64,000 nucleotides of DNA from Lycium barbarum (taxonomy: Eukaryota; Streptophyta; Magnoliopsida; Solanales; Solanaceae): NCBI RefSeq assembly GCF_019175385.1, contig NC_083348.1:45654950-45718949 (forward strand). Reading direction: 5' to 3'. The notes under the pieces were generated by a model. The model saw only the letters and a list, made by a program, of their open reading frames with translations. It searched no databases and was not told the DNA's origin. The position numbers and the translations under genes are program-made. Shown here piece after piece: positions 10,391 through 20,799 of this stretch; positions within the stretch are counted from its first letter, which is position 1; every line of letters begins with the position of its first letter.

Positions 10391-12130
10391 ACAGATGGAA
10401 AGTGAATATTGAGGATTTAAAAGGTTAACACGGTAATTGTGTAGTCAGGAAAGTAAACGACCCTCTCTAGATCGGAGAGAGACACGTTACGAGAACCTTC
10501 TGGAAGTTATTAAGACCCTGACTTGCCCTAGATTACATGATAAAGGTCGTGCGGGGAAGTGAATGCAATTATACCAGCATTAACGCATCGAAATGCATTA
10601 AAGTTTCGAGGTTAAGCGTGCTAGGGCCAGAGCAATTTTGGGATGGGTGACCCCCTGGGAGGTGTACTAAAATTTTCACAAATGTAGATATAAGAGACAA
10701 ATGGGAAATTAGGGTAACCTAAAGGAAATTAGAATATGCGGAGTGGTTAGAAACCTTAAAGAGGTCGCGTAGGCTAAGGCAGACTAGACCGGTGAAGAGG
10801 AAGAAAGCGCAACGCAGCTCTGGAATCAGAGTAAGTTTGAATAGCGTTTGGAAATATTTGTAAGCAAGAGGATGATGGACATATATGTATGCATATGACA
10901 TCCCATTTATGATTGTATCGATCGATAGGTGAATCCCAGTGTTGCGATGTAGGGAAGACACTAATTGAACGGAATTTAAGAAACAAAGCGGAAGATATAG
11001 TACAGATATTATAAGGGAAACTCATACTGGTTCCATCACTGGTTAAAGCCTCTAAAGGAAACGACAGGCAAAGCATGAGACTATTTGAGTGGAAATTCGG
11101 AGGACAGATCTGTAAAGAATTAGAATGTGATAGTATGGGACAAAAAGGGGAATAGACCGAAGAAAGGTTAACGGTGAAAATAGGATGAGCATATGGGAGT
11201 ACGAAGGATACTTTAATAAGTTGGCAATAGGAAACCGATTACTTATCAAAGGAAGGACCAAGATAATGAGTTGACGCAGTTGATAAGAAAACCTATGACA
11301 TGGAATGAGGATTCATATGAAGACCGAGGAATGCGATTATCGAGAAAATAGAGTGAAACATAAGGAACGGGCATGAAGAAAAGGAAAACTTGGCCGAATC
11401 CTCTATTATAGAAGGATATAATTACACAAGGATAGATGCGTAGCCATATTGATATGGTTGCTTCGAACATAGAGAAGCCTTCCTGGAGAGTGACTAAAGA
11501 ATAGAACTGATTCGCGCGTATAAAAGAATACCTTGCGAACTTCAGAGCCGATGCTACAAACAACAAGAGAAGAAAGTTACTCTCTAAGAAGGATTAAGGA
11601 TACTGATGGCTTGATTGAAGGAAAAGGAGAGTGGTTAGGAAGAAAGTGACTGGAAACGGATACGCACCAAAAGGTTAATGACATTGTTAGACATAAAGGA
11701 CAGAGGTATGTCAAAATGGAAAAAAGAAAGTAAGCGTCAGAAATGGATGCCCTTATGAGTATTCCTATTAAATACGAGAATGTAGTTAACAAGGAGATAG
11801 ACGTGACAGACTCCACAATGAAGGAACTTCAATTGTAAGGAGATCGCGGAAAGCGATGGTTACTTAAAGGGCATAGACGTATATAGACCCTCTTAATAAA
11901 TGGGGGGGGGGGGGGAGAACATACTAGACCTAAAATGAACTATGACGATTCAAGCCCCAGAAAAGGAGACTTATTAGCTCGGGGCCAGAGTTCGGGGTAT
12001 GTTGGCATATCGTGAAGATTACGAAAGGACGTAGAAATAAATTGAAAATAAGTGGACCATAAGGTAGATACTAGGAGAAAATATGGAAGACACCTAGAGA
12101 GGTTAACAAATATAAAGAGGACAACCCGAA
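10391..12130 (+). other. Purine-rich non-coding spacer of element D
   Basis: No frame has recognisable protein similarity. The plus strand is rich in A and G, which removes stop codons from the minus strand and creates long but meaningless minus frames (10719-12173). The segment 10370-11580 aligns colinearly by eye with 44960-45620 of element A; a shared stretch around GCGGAGTGGTTAGAAACC is at 10738 and 45319. A 5S rRNA-derived segment lies at 10561-10665. A run of 13 G lies near 11902-11914. Confidence 0.75.
10561..10665 (+). pseudogene. 5S rRNA-derived segment inside element D
   Basis: This segment follows the plant 5S rRNA sequence from its first bases (GAATGCAATTATACCAGC) to near its end. 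It keeps the internal promoter: the A-box region GGTTAAGCGTGCT (10610-10622) and the C-box region GGATGGGTGACC..CCTGGGA (10641-10660). The middle (about 10580-10605) has diverged. A TTTT in the spacer between the boxes (10635-10638) would be expected to stop Pol III early, and another TTTT follows the copy (10673-10676). Flanks are shared with the copy in element A, so it was acquired once in an ancestor. Similarity was judged from memory of the plant 5S consensus. Confidence 0.82.
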
Positions 12131-12420
12131 ATGGCACCATATGAGGCTCTGTATGGCAGGAAGTACAGGTCACTGATCGATTGGCTCGATGTTGACGGAA
12201 CTAAGTTAATTAGCCCGGACATGGCTCAACAAGCGGTAGATAGAGTGAAGCCATGCTGGAACAGCCAATGATCATACTGGATCGTCAGGTGAAAAGACTG
12301 CGTACCAAAGACGTGGTTCCGGTTAAGGTATTATGGTGAAACAATAATAGAGAGGAGACGACCTGGGAAGCCGAAAGAAGAGATGAAGAGGAAGTATCCC
12401 TAATTATCTCCTACGCCTAA
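12131..12420 (+). pseudogene. Remnant of pol tail in element D
   Basis: Two short pieces of the polyprotein end survive. At 12131 the frame reads MAPYEALYGRK and then IDWLD, matching the integrase segment MAPYEALYGRKCRSPIGWF of the other copies. After a deletion, a frame from 12253 reads ILDRQVKRLRTKDVVPVKVLW, the chromodomain-like tail. TGA at 12337-12339 replaces Arg, and NNNREETTWEAE follows. This shows that the non-coding spacer replaced an original pol gene. Confidence 0.82.
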
Positions 12421-12520
12421 AAGCAATCTAAGCTTCTAAGACGGATATGTTAAATGACCGTATGTGACAACCACAAAGGAGACCTCCCCGAAGTACTATA
12501 ATACCCCATGAGACTAATTC

Positions 12521-12556
12521 AACATTCGAGGACGAATGTTCTAAAGGGGGGGAGGA
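12521..12556 (+). other. Pre-LTR hairpin and polypurine tract of element D
   Basis: A perfect 8-base-pair hairpin (AACATTCG, loop AGGA, CGAATGTT) lies at 12521-12540. The purine tract follows at 12543-12556 and touches the 3' LTR start at 12557. Confidence 0.88.
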
Positions 12557-14926
12557 TGTTATATTCCGCATTTTGCACTTTCGGATAATTCAAGATAATG
12601 GCGGGAAGTTAAGAGCAAGGCTATATTTTTTATCTTGTTTAGCACACAAGTTGTTTATGAAAGTTATTGATGTGGAAATATTAAGAAAGGATAGGGGTAA
12701 AAAGGGAAATTCACAAGGTGGTTCATGGTAATATTGAGGAAGGCTAAGGGCAAATTTGGAATTAGGAAAAAAATAATTTTTCATGAATTCCAAAACAAAA
12801 AAAAATAATGGTCTTGAAGAAAAAGGGCCAAGTGGGCCGTCCAAGTATGGTGTGGGCCAAGGCCCACATGGAGGCATAAAATAAATAAGACCAAAAGATG
12901 ACTAATTCATCATATTATCATCTTCACATAGAAGACTCAAGAAACATGGAGAAGGCAAAATTAAAAGGCCATTCGGCCATACACACCAAACAAGAACCTT
13001 GGAAAAAGTTGATAAAAAATTATTTTCATCTAGCTAAACAACCAATTGGAAGGTCCCTAACAAAGTGAAGTAGTCGTTGGAGCAAGTAAAACATCTATTC
13101 TTGCAAGCTACAAATCCTAGCCAAGTGAGAAGTTAAGGGAAAAAGGTAAGGTTTAATCCTCTTTTCATGTGTTATGGATGGTTTGTACATGTTGTAGTAT
13201 GTAGAAATGGATGGAATTTATGAAAATATGGATGTGGTGTTGTGGCCGTGCATGTCTAGATGTTATGTAGAAGTGATGAATTAATTTTACTTAGTATTTT
13301 GGTTGTTGTTGTCATGAATTCTATGATAAAAAAAATGAGAGTTTAATGGTTCAAGTTGAAGTTGAAATTGTTGTGGGCTGTTTTAGAAGCCAATGCGATT
13401 TGAATATAGTCTCTTGTATTTATGGAAAATAATGTTGTTAGTGTGTGAATTGTTGGTGTAGTTCATGAATTTGAAAGAAGGAAATGTGTTGTCATTGCTC
13501 TTGTTGCATTATGGAGGTTTCAGGTGGAGTGACATATTGGTTAGACTATCTTGAATGTTGTGCGGATTGTTTGAAGTGTTCTTGCATATTATTTGAATGG
13601 TTTCGGATTAGTACTTGAATATGTGAGCAATTATGAATTGAACATAAATGAAACGCCGTCGAAGTTTGTAGAAAGAAGTTGCTAACGTTGGAATGCGTTT
13701 TGAATCGATTGTTGATATTGTTAGAATGATTGTTGGTATTGTTGTTGGTAATTTGGCCGAGTTGAATTCTCGGATTTGTTGTTGATGATTTGGCCGAGTT
13801 GGATTCTCGGGGTTAGTTGTATTTACAGGGGAAATGCTACCGAAATTTCTGTAAATAAAGTGTTGGTTTAGAATTGGATTCTTAAGTGTTTATAGCTAAT
13901 GTTTGGTATATACTAATATTGTTGTAGATCTTGCGAATCCAAAGACTTAAGTTCGGATTAGCTTAGGAAGCGGGCAAGGTATGTAAGGCTTACCCTTTCT
14001 TTCTTTTGGCATGATCCTTATGAAACAAGTAGATGATGTATATGTATGATTTCAAAGAGATTCCTATTCTTAGAGCCACTAGGATGGCTAATGTTCTTGA
14101 TTTCCAAAAGCTACTTCATATGGTTTTGATACGTATCTATGATTTCCGAAGCTCTATTTGATATATTTTCCGAGTTTGTCTATGATTCTTATTCACTTCC
14201 GACATGAGTATGCTCGATATAGTTGAGCTTAGTGTATTGTTGAATAATGAGTAAAGCATAAAGAGTTCATGTCTCCAAAAGAGTTCTATAAGTACTAAAG
14301 TCTCTAACTTTTGTATACAGTCTGGGATTGTTTTGGAAATGTTCATAGAGGTTCTGTGGTAAAAATGTCCATAACTTTCCCATACTAAACCGGATTGACT
14401 TGAAACGTGTTTATGATCCTCGAGTGTCGATTTGCGTTCCTACCTATCGAGTCTTGATTTATGTGTATATAGTTTCTCACTACTCTGCTCGTGGATGCCT
14501 CAATATGTCCTTCACTGAGCCCGGGCCAGGATACGTTCTCGTACGTACTCCACTGCATTGTTCACCGAGTCCCTCTCACTTGCGGGCCGGGACACGTTAT
14601 ATGTATATGTATATGATGATATGATGATACGGGGATGGCGGCCAGGATGGCGTAAGATGACTTCATTCACCGAGACCCGCATTAGGGGCCGGGACACGTT
14701 ATGCATACATGATATATGATGTTGACATGCATGATTCTATCCACCGAGTCCCTCACTAGAGTGCCGAGACACGTTATGTATATATGATATATGATGTTGA
14801 CATGCATGATTCTATCCATCGAGTCCCTCATTAGAGGGCCGGGACACGTTATATGTATACATGATATATGATGTTGACATGCATGACCTTTTTCACCGAG
14901 TCCCTCACTAGAGGGTCGGGACACGT

Positions 14927-14970
<44 letters not shown>

Positions 14971-15657
14971 ATTCATGATTTGAAATGCACGACTTCATTT
15001 CATAAGGAAAACGTATTGATGATTTTAACAGTCATACTGGTTCTGGTGAGTTTCTATTTTGGCTATGATCCCCTGTACTGTACTTCATGCCTTACATACT
15101 CGGTACATATTCCGTACTGACCCCCTCTTCTTCGGGGCTGCGTTTCATGCCCGCAGGTACAGACGTTCACGTGAGTGACCCGACAGCTTAGGCCATCCAC
15201 TCTGCTGCTTTGGAGTGTTCCCTTGTTCTGGAGCCTACATTTTGGTATATATGTATGTATATATTCAGGGGTACGGCGGGGCCCTGTCCCGTCATATGAT
15301 TCTATTGTCTTTGTTAGAGGCCTGTAGACATGTATGTGGGTCATGGGTCGTTATGGTTCAGTTATGTCTGTGTGGCTTGCGTCTAAGCGGTTCTATTTGA
15401 TGTGACAGCCTTAACGGCTTGTATGTACGTATATGTATGTATATGTTTTGGGCGATATGTTTTACGACAGCCTTGCTAGCTTCTGTGTGATATATTTGTT
15501 ATATGTGACCGCTTAAGACGATATCTGATCTTTGTATCCGTATAAGTCAATGTACGTCAAATATGGATAAGCCATTGGTATGCCGACTTTGGTAAGTGTG
15601 TGTGTACAGGTGTCCAGCTCGGGCACTAATCACGGCCTACGGGGTTGGGTCGTGACA
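12557..15657 (+). repeat. Element D 3' LTR
   Basis: It is 3101 bases long, nearly identical to the 5' LTR through its left two thirds. It is longer because its tandem array has six units instead of three. It ends GGGTTGGGTCGTGACA at 15657, followed by the CCTGT duplication. Confidence 0.93.
14510..14965 (+). repeat. Expanded tandem array in D 3' LTR
   Basis: Six units of the CACCGAGTCCCTC...GGGCCGGGACACG type are followed by about 18 AT pairs (14930-14965). Each unit can pair internally through its CCC/GGG segments. Confidence 0.88.
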
Positions 15658-15952
15658 CCTGTCCCGTCCTTATGTCTAGTACTCCAGTAGAGGCTCGTAG
15701 ATGCGCAGTGTGGGTTATATGGTCTCACAAGGTCACTACTTTATATATGTATATATGTGTATATTATCATTTTGATAGCCGAGAGGCTTATGTATACAAA
15801 AGTATTTATGTTCTCAAATGGAAAATGATTTTCTTATGATTTGAGTATAAATTTGATAGAAGAGCATTAAATGAGTATGACGTGTGATAGAACGAGCGGT
15901 GCTCGGTGGTTAGCCTCGGGTACCCGTCGCGGCCCCTAGTCGGGTCGTGACA
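15658..15952 (+). repeat. Element 1 3' LTR, segment 3 of 3
   Basis: This continues the element 1 LTR after element D. It includes GATAGCCGAGAGGCTTATG near 15774 and ends CCCCTAGTCGGGTCGTGACA at 15952. Similar LTR ends occur in inverted orientation at 30947 and 49276. Confidence 0.8.
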
Positions 15953-18905
15953 GATAGAGTTATTAATTTTGGGATTGATGTTATTCCCAACACCAAACAT
16001 ATTTCTATTCCACCTTATCGTATGACTCTAGTTGAGCTAAGGGAATTAAAAGATCAGTTAAAAGACTTGTTGGATAAATGTTTCATCTGACCAAGTTTCT
16101 CACCTTGGGGGTGCTCCACTATTGTTTGTTAGGAAGAAAGATGGTTCCCTTAGAATGTGTGTTGACTACCATCAACTTAATAAGGTGACCATAAAGAATA
16201 AGTATCCCTTGACTAGGATAGATGATCTGTTTGACCAACTTCAAGGTGCTAAGTTCTTTTCAAAGATTGACCTGAGGTCTGGGTATCACCAATTGAAGAT
16301 AAAGGAGAACGATATCCCGAAAATCGCATTCCGCACTCATTATGGGCACTTTGAGTTTTTAGTCATGTCCTTTGGTTTGACTAATGCGCTTGCTGTATTC
16401 ATGGATGTGATGAATCATGTTTTTAAGCCTTATCTAGACCGTTTAATTATTGTGTTTATTGATGATATTTTGGTGTACTCTAAAAGTCGTGAGGATCATG
16501 CTAATCATTTGAGAATAACTTTGACAACACTTGAGGAGAACGAGCTTTATGCAAAATTCTCTAAGTGTGAATTCTGGCTTGAGTCTGTGGCTTTCTTGGG
16601 TCATGTGGTGACTGGTGACAGCATTAAAGTAGACCCTCAGAAAATTTCAGCGGTTAAGGATTGGCCTAGACCAACTAGTGCGACTAAAATTCGTAGTTTC
16701 TTAGGTTTGGCAAATTATTACAGAAAGTTTGTGGAAGGCTTTTCGTCAATAGCCTCTCCATTGATTAAATTGACACAGAAGACTGCTAAGTTTCAGTGGT
16801 CCCAAGCTTGTGAAAAGAGTTTCCAAGAGCTTAAGACAAGGTTGACTTCAGATTCTATTTTGACTTTACCTTCTGGGTTTGGTGGTTATGTGGTGTATTG
16901 TGATGCTTCTAAAATTTGTTTGAGTTATGTACTGATGCAGAATGGTAATGCGATTGCTTATGCTTCACGACAGTTGAAGAAGCATGAGAAGAATTATCCG
17001 ACTCGTGACTTGGAGTTGGCTGCCGTAGTATTTGCCTTGAAAATTTGGCGCCATTATTTGTATGGTGAGCATTGCGATGTTTTTACTGACCATAAGAGCT
17101 TGCAATACATCTTTAAGTAGCGAGAGTTGAATCTCAGACAGAGGAGGTGGTTGGATTTGTTAAAAGATTATGACTAGAATATTTTGTATCATCCTGGTAA
17201 GGCTAATGTGGTTGCTGATGCTTTGAATAGAAAATCTATGGGCATGTTGGCTTATTTGGACGTTCATGACATGCCCATGGGGAAGGACATTTGAAGACTT
17301 GCTAGTCTTGGGGTCAGAATTGATAAAAATTAAGATGGAGAGTTAGTGGGGATCACGCCATCACGATTTGACATTGTGGAAAGGATTAAATCCAAGCAAT
17401 ATGATGATGAACTTTTTGCAACGCTGAGAGATGGGGTGGAAAGGGGTGAGTACACTTCATTTACCGTTGGGACTGGTGATATTGTTCTGCGGTTGCAAGG
17501 ACGATTGTACGTTCCTGATGTTGATGGTCTTCGACAAGAATTAATGATGAAAGCTCATAGTTCCAAATATTCGGTTTATCTGGGATCCACTAAGATGTAT
17601 AAGGATTTGAAGCAACACTATTAGTGTAAGGGAATGAAGGTTGATATTTCTAACTTTATGGCTAAGTGTTTGAACTATCAACAGGTGAAGGCTGAACATC
17701 ACAGGCTTGGAGGTCTGGCTCAGAATAACGAGATTCCACAATGGAAGTGGGAGGAGATCAATATGAATTTCGTTGTGGGTTTACCCCGCACAAAGACCAA
17801 ATTTGATTCGATTTGGGTGATAGTAAGTAGACTCATAAAGTCTGCCTATTTTTTCCCTGTGAAGACGTCATACACCGTGGGGAAATACGCCAAGCAATAT
17901 CTAAAGGAGATGGTTAGATTGCATGGGATTCCGACATCCATCATATCTGACAGAGGTACGCAATTCACTGCTCATTTTTTAATATCCTTTCAGGAAGGTT
18001 TGGGAACTAGAGTGAAATTAAGCACTGCCTTTCATCCTCAAATTGACGGGCAGGCAGAGAGAACTATTCAGACATTGGAAGATATGCTGCGAGCTTGTGC
18101 TATAGAATTCGGAGCAAATTGGGATAAACATTTACCTCTTATGGGATTCGTGTACAACAACAACTACCAAGCGAGTATTCAAATGGCTCCTTATGAGGCT
18201 CTTTATGGGAGACGTTGTCGATCTCCAATTGGTTGGTTTGAACCAACTGAGGTAGAATTGTTGGGTCTTGACTCAGTTCATGAAGCAATCGAGAAAGTTA
18301 ATCTTATTGTACATCGACTCAAGACAGCTCAGAATAGACAGAAGTCTTATACGGATATGAGGTGACGTGAGCTAGGGTTTTCTGTTATGTCAAGGTATTC
18401 TTGAAAGTGTCGCCGATGAAGGGAGTAATGCGGTTTGGTAAAAATGGAATGCTTAGTCCTCGTTTCATTGGCCCTTATGAGATTGTTAGGAAAATTGGGG
18501 CGGTGGCTTATGAATTGAAGTTACCCTCCGGTATGGCCATGGTGCATCCGGTGTTTCACATTTTGATGTTGAGGTTGTGTAAACCTGACCCTTCCCATGT
18601 GTTGAACCTTGAAGAGATTGAAATTAATAAAGGGTTATCCTATAAAGAAAAACCGATTGAGAATCTAGATCGTCAAATTAGAAGGTTAAGGACGAAGGAT
18701 GTATCTTCAGTTAAAGTCTTATGGCGAAACCATGACACAGAAGAAGCAACTGGGAAGCAGAGGAGGACATGAAGAAAAGATATCCTCACTTGTTCCCTGC
18801 TGCAGGTATGAGATGAAGTTTCTAGCTATTCTTACACGAATCGTTTGATTTGTTTGAAACAACTTATGTTTTTAGTGAATCCTTGGTGGGATGCGATTCT
18901 TATTT
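15953..18905 (+). pseudogene. Decayed pol of element 2: reverse transcriptase, RNase H, integrase
   Basis: This is a Ty3/gypsy pol fragment entered just before reverse transcriptase, where element 1 inserted. The RT motifs are present: [28 protein letters not shown], and the catalytic FIDDILVYS (16455 on) is intact. RNase H keeps CDAS, DLELAA and TDHKS. Integrase runs from about 17540. One His of its zinc motif is Tyr (SVYLG), a zinc Cys is Tyr (CLNYQQ), and the first catalytic Asp is Asn (INMNF). The second Asp (SDRGTQF) and the Glu (GQAERTIQ) remain. Breaks: TGA at 16088-16090, an extra G near 16105, TAG at 17118-17120, further stops near 17173 and 17331, and a frameshift near 18370-18400. 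The tail motifs (SPMKGVMRFGK, VSSVKVLWRN) reach about 18770. A degenerate TTTGAGGACGAATAATCT end motif lies near 18905. Confidence 0.88.
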
Positions 18906-18930
18906 GAGGACGAATAATCTTAAGGCAGCA

Positions 18931-20606
18931 AATTCACCATACAAATAGAGGCACCTATCAAAAATATACTTCGAAGGCTTCGGGATCGAGGTCTATCTAT
19001 GCGAAGTTTCTGTGATGTTCGGCCAGAGAAAAGAGAAATGGCTCGTGAGTTTCAGCAGTTAGCTAGCCTAGGAGTTCGAGTAGTGGACTCAGGTAGCATG
19101 GGAGCTACCATTCAGAATTCAGCAGTTTCGTAGCTAGTAGCGGAAGTGAAGGAGCGACAATACGAAGATCCCATTCTAATTCATTACAGAGATGCACTCC
19201 CTCAGAAAGAGAAGTCATCATTTGAGATCTCAGGAGACGGAGTTCTCCGATGCCGAGGCAGACTATGTGTTCTTGATGTGGCAGGATTACGCCACCAAAT
19301 ATTGAGAGAAGCCCATTGTTCCCGTTATTCTGTCCACCCCGGAGCAACGAAAATGTATAATCATCTTAAATCTATATATTGGTGGAATGGGATGAAGAAG
19401 GATATAGCGGAATTCGTAGCTCAATGTCCCAACTGTCAACAAGTGAAAATTAAGAATCAAAAGCCGGGCGGGTTGTTGGAAGCTATAGAAATTCCAACTT
19501 GGAAATGGGAAGTAATTAACATGGACTTCATTACAGGCTTACTCCGTGCCCGACGTAAGTATGATTCTATATGGGTGATTGTGGATAGACTTACAAAGTC
19601 AGCTCATTTCTTACCGGTCAGAACTACATATGTAGTGGAAGATTATGCAAAGCTTTATGTTAAGGAGATAGTGCGGCTTCACGGTGTTCCAGTATCTATT
19701 ATCTCTGATAGAGGAACTTAGTTTACAGCTAATTTTTGGAAATCTTTCCAAGAAGATTTGGGGACTCAGGTGAGTCTTAGTACGACATTTCACCCACAGA
19801 CTGATGGGCAAGCTGAACGTACCATTCAGACTATTAAGGATATGCTACAGGCATGTATATTGGATTTCGGAGGTAGTTGGGATGATCACTTACCGCTTAT
19901 TGAGTTTGCTTATAATAATAGCTATCATTCTAGCATCCAAATGGCTCCGTATGAGGCTTTATATGGGAGAAAGTGCAGATCCCCAATTGGGTGGTTTGAA
20001 GTAGGAGAAACCAAATTGATAGGGCCAGACTTAGTCTAGCACGCTATAGAGAAAGTCAAGCTTATACAGGATCGATTCCTAACAGCTCAGAGTCATCAAA
20101 AGTCCTATGCAGATAATCGTCGAAGGGATTTAGATTTCCAAGTGGAAGATTGGGTATTCTTAAAAGTATCGCCGATGAAGGGCGTAATGAGATTTGGCAA
20201 AAAGGGGAAGCTTAGTCCCCGGTACGTTGGGCCTTATGAGATTAAACGCAAGGTAGGCAAAGTGGCTTACAAGTTAGATTTGCGTCATGATTTGGAGTCA
20301 GTGCACCCAGTTTTTCATGTATCGATGGTTCGTAAGTGCATTGGAGATCCTTATAGAATTGTACCAATAGATGAGGTTCAAGTTACAAAGCAATTGTCTT
20401 ATGAAGAAGTCCCCATTGCCATTTTCGATAGGCAAGTACGAAAGCTCAGAACTAAAGAGGTAGCTTCAGTTAAAGTTTTATGGAAGAATAATAATAGAGA
20501 GGAAATGATGTGGGAAGTCGAAGAAGACATGAAATTATGGTACCCACATTTATTTTCACCCTCAGAGGAGACTCAGGCAGAGACGCCATTATCCTCAGGT
20601 ATGTAA
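18931..20606 (+). pseudogene. Decayed pol of element 3: integrase and chromodomain-like tail
   Basis: The frame begins in the linker between RNase H and integrase (RDRGLSMRSFCDVRPEKREM, FQQLASLGVRV). No RT precedes it, so the 5' part is lost. Integrase is well preserved. The zinc motif is intact (HCSRYSVHPG...CPNCQQVK), and all three catalytic acids are present (INMDF, ISDRGT, GQAERTIQ). The tail has SPMKGVMRFGKKGKLSPRYVG and VASVKVLWKNNN and ends at a normal stop (20604-20606). In-frame stops at 19131-19133, 19719-19721 and 20037-20039 break it. The last two stand where relatives have Gln (CAG). The whole region stays in a single frame, so it is the least decayed integrase in the window. Confidence 0.88.
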
Positions 20607-20717
20607 TGCTTTTCTTGATGTTTTCATGGTCGTGTGTGGCCATTGTTATTGATATTATTGTTGTAGCCCTGTGATTAGGTGTATGTTGGGTTGCTGTGTA
20701 GGATGGTAGTGCCATGT

Positions 20718-20799
20718 TATAGGGGAAACTCTGGCGAAAGTTTTATAGAATCCTCGAGAACCTAACATTCGAGGACGAATGTTCTTAAGGAGGGAAGAA
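20718..20799 (+). other. 3' module, hairpin and polypurine tract of element 3
   Basis: AGGGGAAACTCTGGCGAAA lies near 20721. A perfect 8-base-pair hairpin (AACATTCG, AGGA, CGAATGTT) lies at 20764-20783. The purine tract AAGGAGGGAAGAA (20787-20799) abuts the LTR. Confidence 0.85.

Larger units (their letters stand above)
5695..15657 (+). mobile_element. Element D: complete 9.96-kb LTR retrotransposon, gag only, probably non-autonomous
   Basis: Both LTRs are present (5695-8598 and 12557-15657), each starting TGTTATATTCCGCA and ending GGGTCGTGACA. A perfect CCTGT duplication flanks the element (5690-5694 and 15658-15662). Internally it has an initiator-Met-type primer-binding site, a leader, a decayed gag with the start of protease, a purine-rich non-coding region containing a 5S rRNA copy, a scrap of the pol tail, a hairpin and a polypurine tract. 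Reverse transcriptase, RNase H and most of integrase are missing, so it would need proteins from another element. By eye I count about 15-20 substitutions over the first 1.85 kb of the two LTRs, so the insertion is fairly young. Confidence 0.93.
1..15952 (+). mobile_element. Element 1: 3' part of a Ty3/gypsy retrotransposon, split by two later insertions
   Basis: The window opens inside the pol gene of this element and runs through its polypurine tract into its 3' LTR. The LTR begins TGTTACACC at 723 and ends GGGTCGTGACA at 15952. It is broken by solo LTR G and by element D; removing both leaves an LTR of about 2.5 kb. The base after the LTR (15953) lies inside the pol gene of element 2, so element 1 inserted there. 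Its target duplication should be GATAG (15953-15957), with the partner copy upstream of the window. That partner cannot be seen here. Confidence 0.85.

Noticed and set aside
10561..10665. A functional 5S rRNA gene or a Cassandra TRIM
   Set aside because: The middle of the 5S sequence is too diverged and a T-run interrupts it. The segment is in an internal spacer of a 10-kb element, not in a short LTR as in Cassandra.
16122..18365. An intact retrotransposon pol gene
   Set aside because: In-frame stops, two frameshifts and lost integrase residues show a dead copy.
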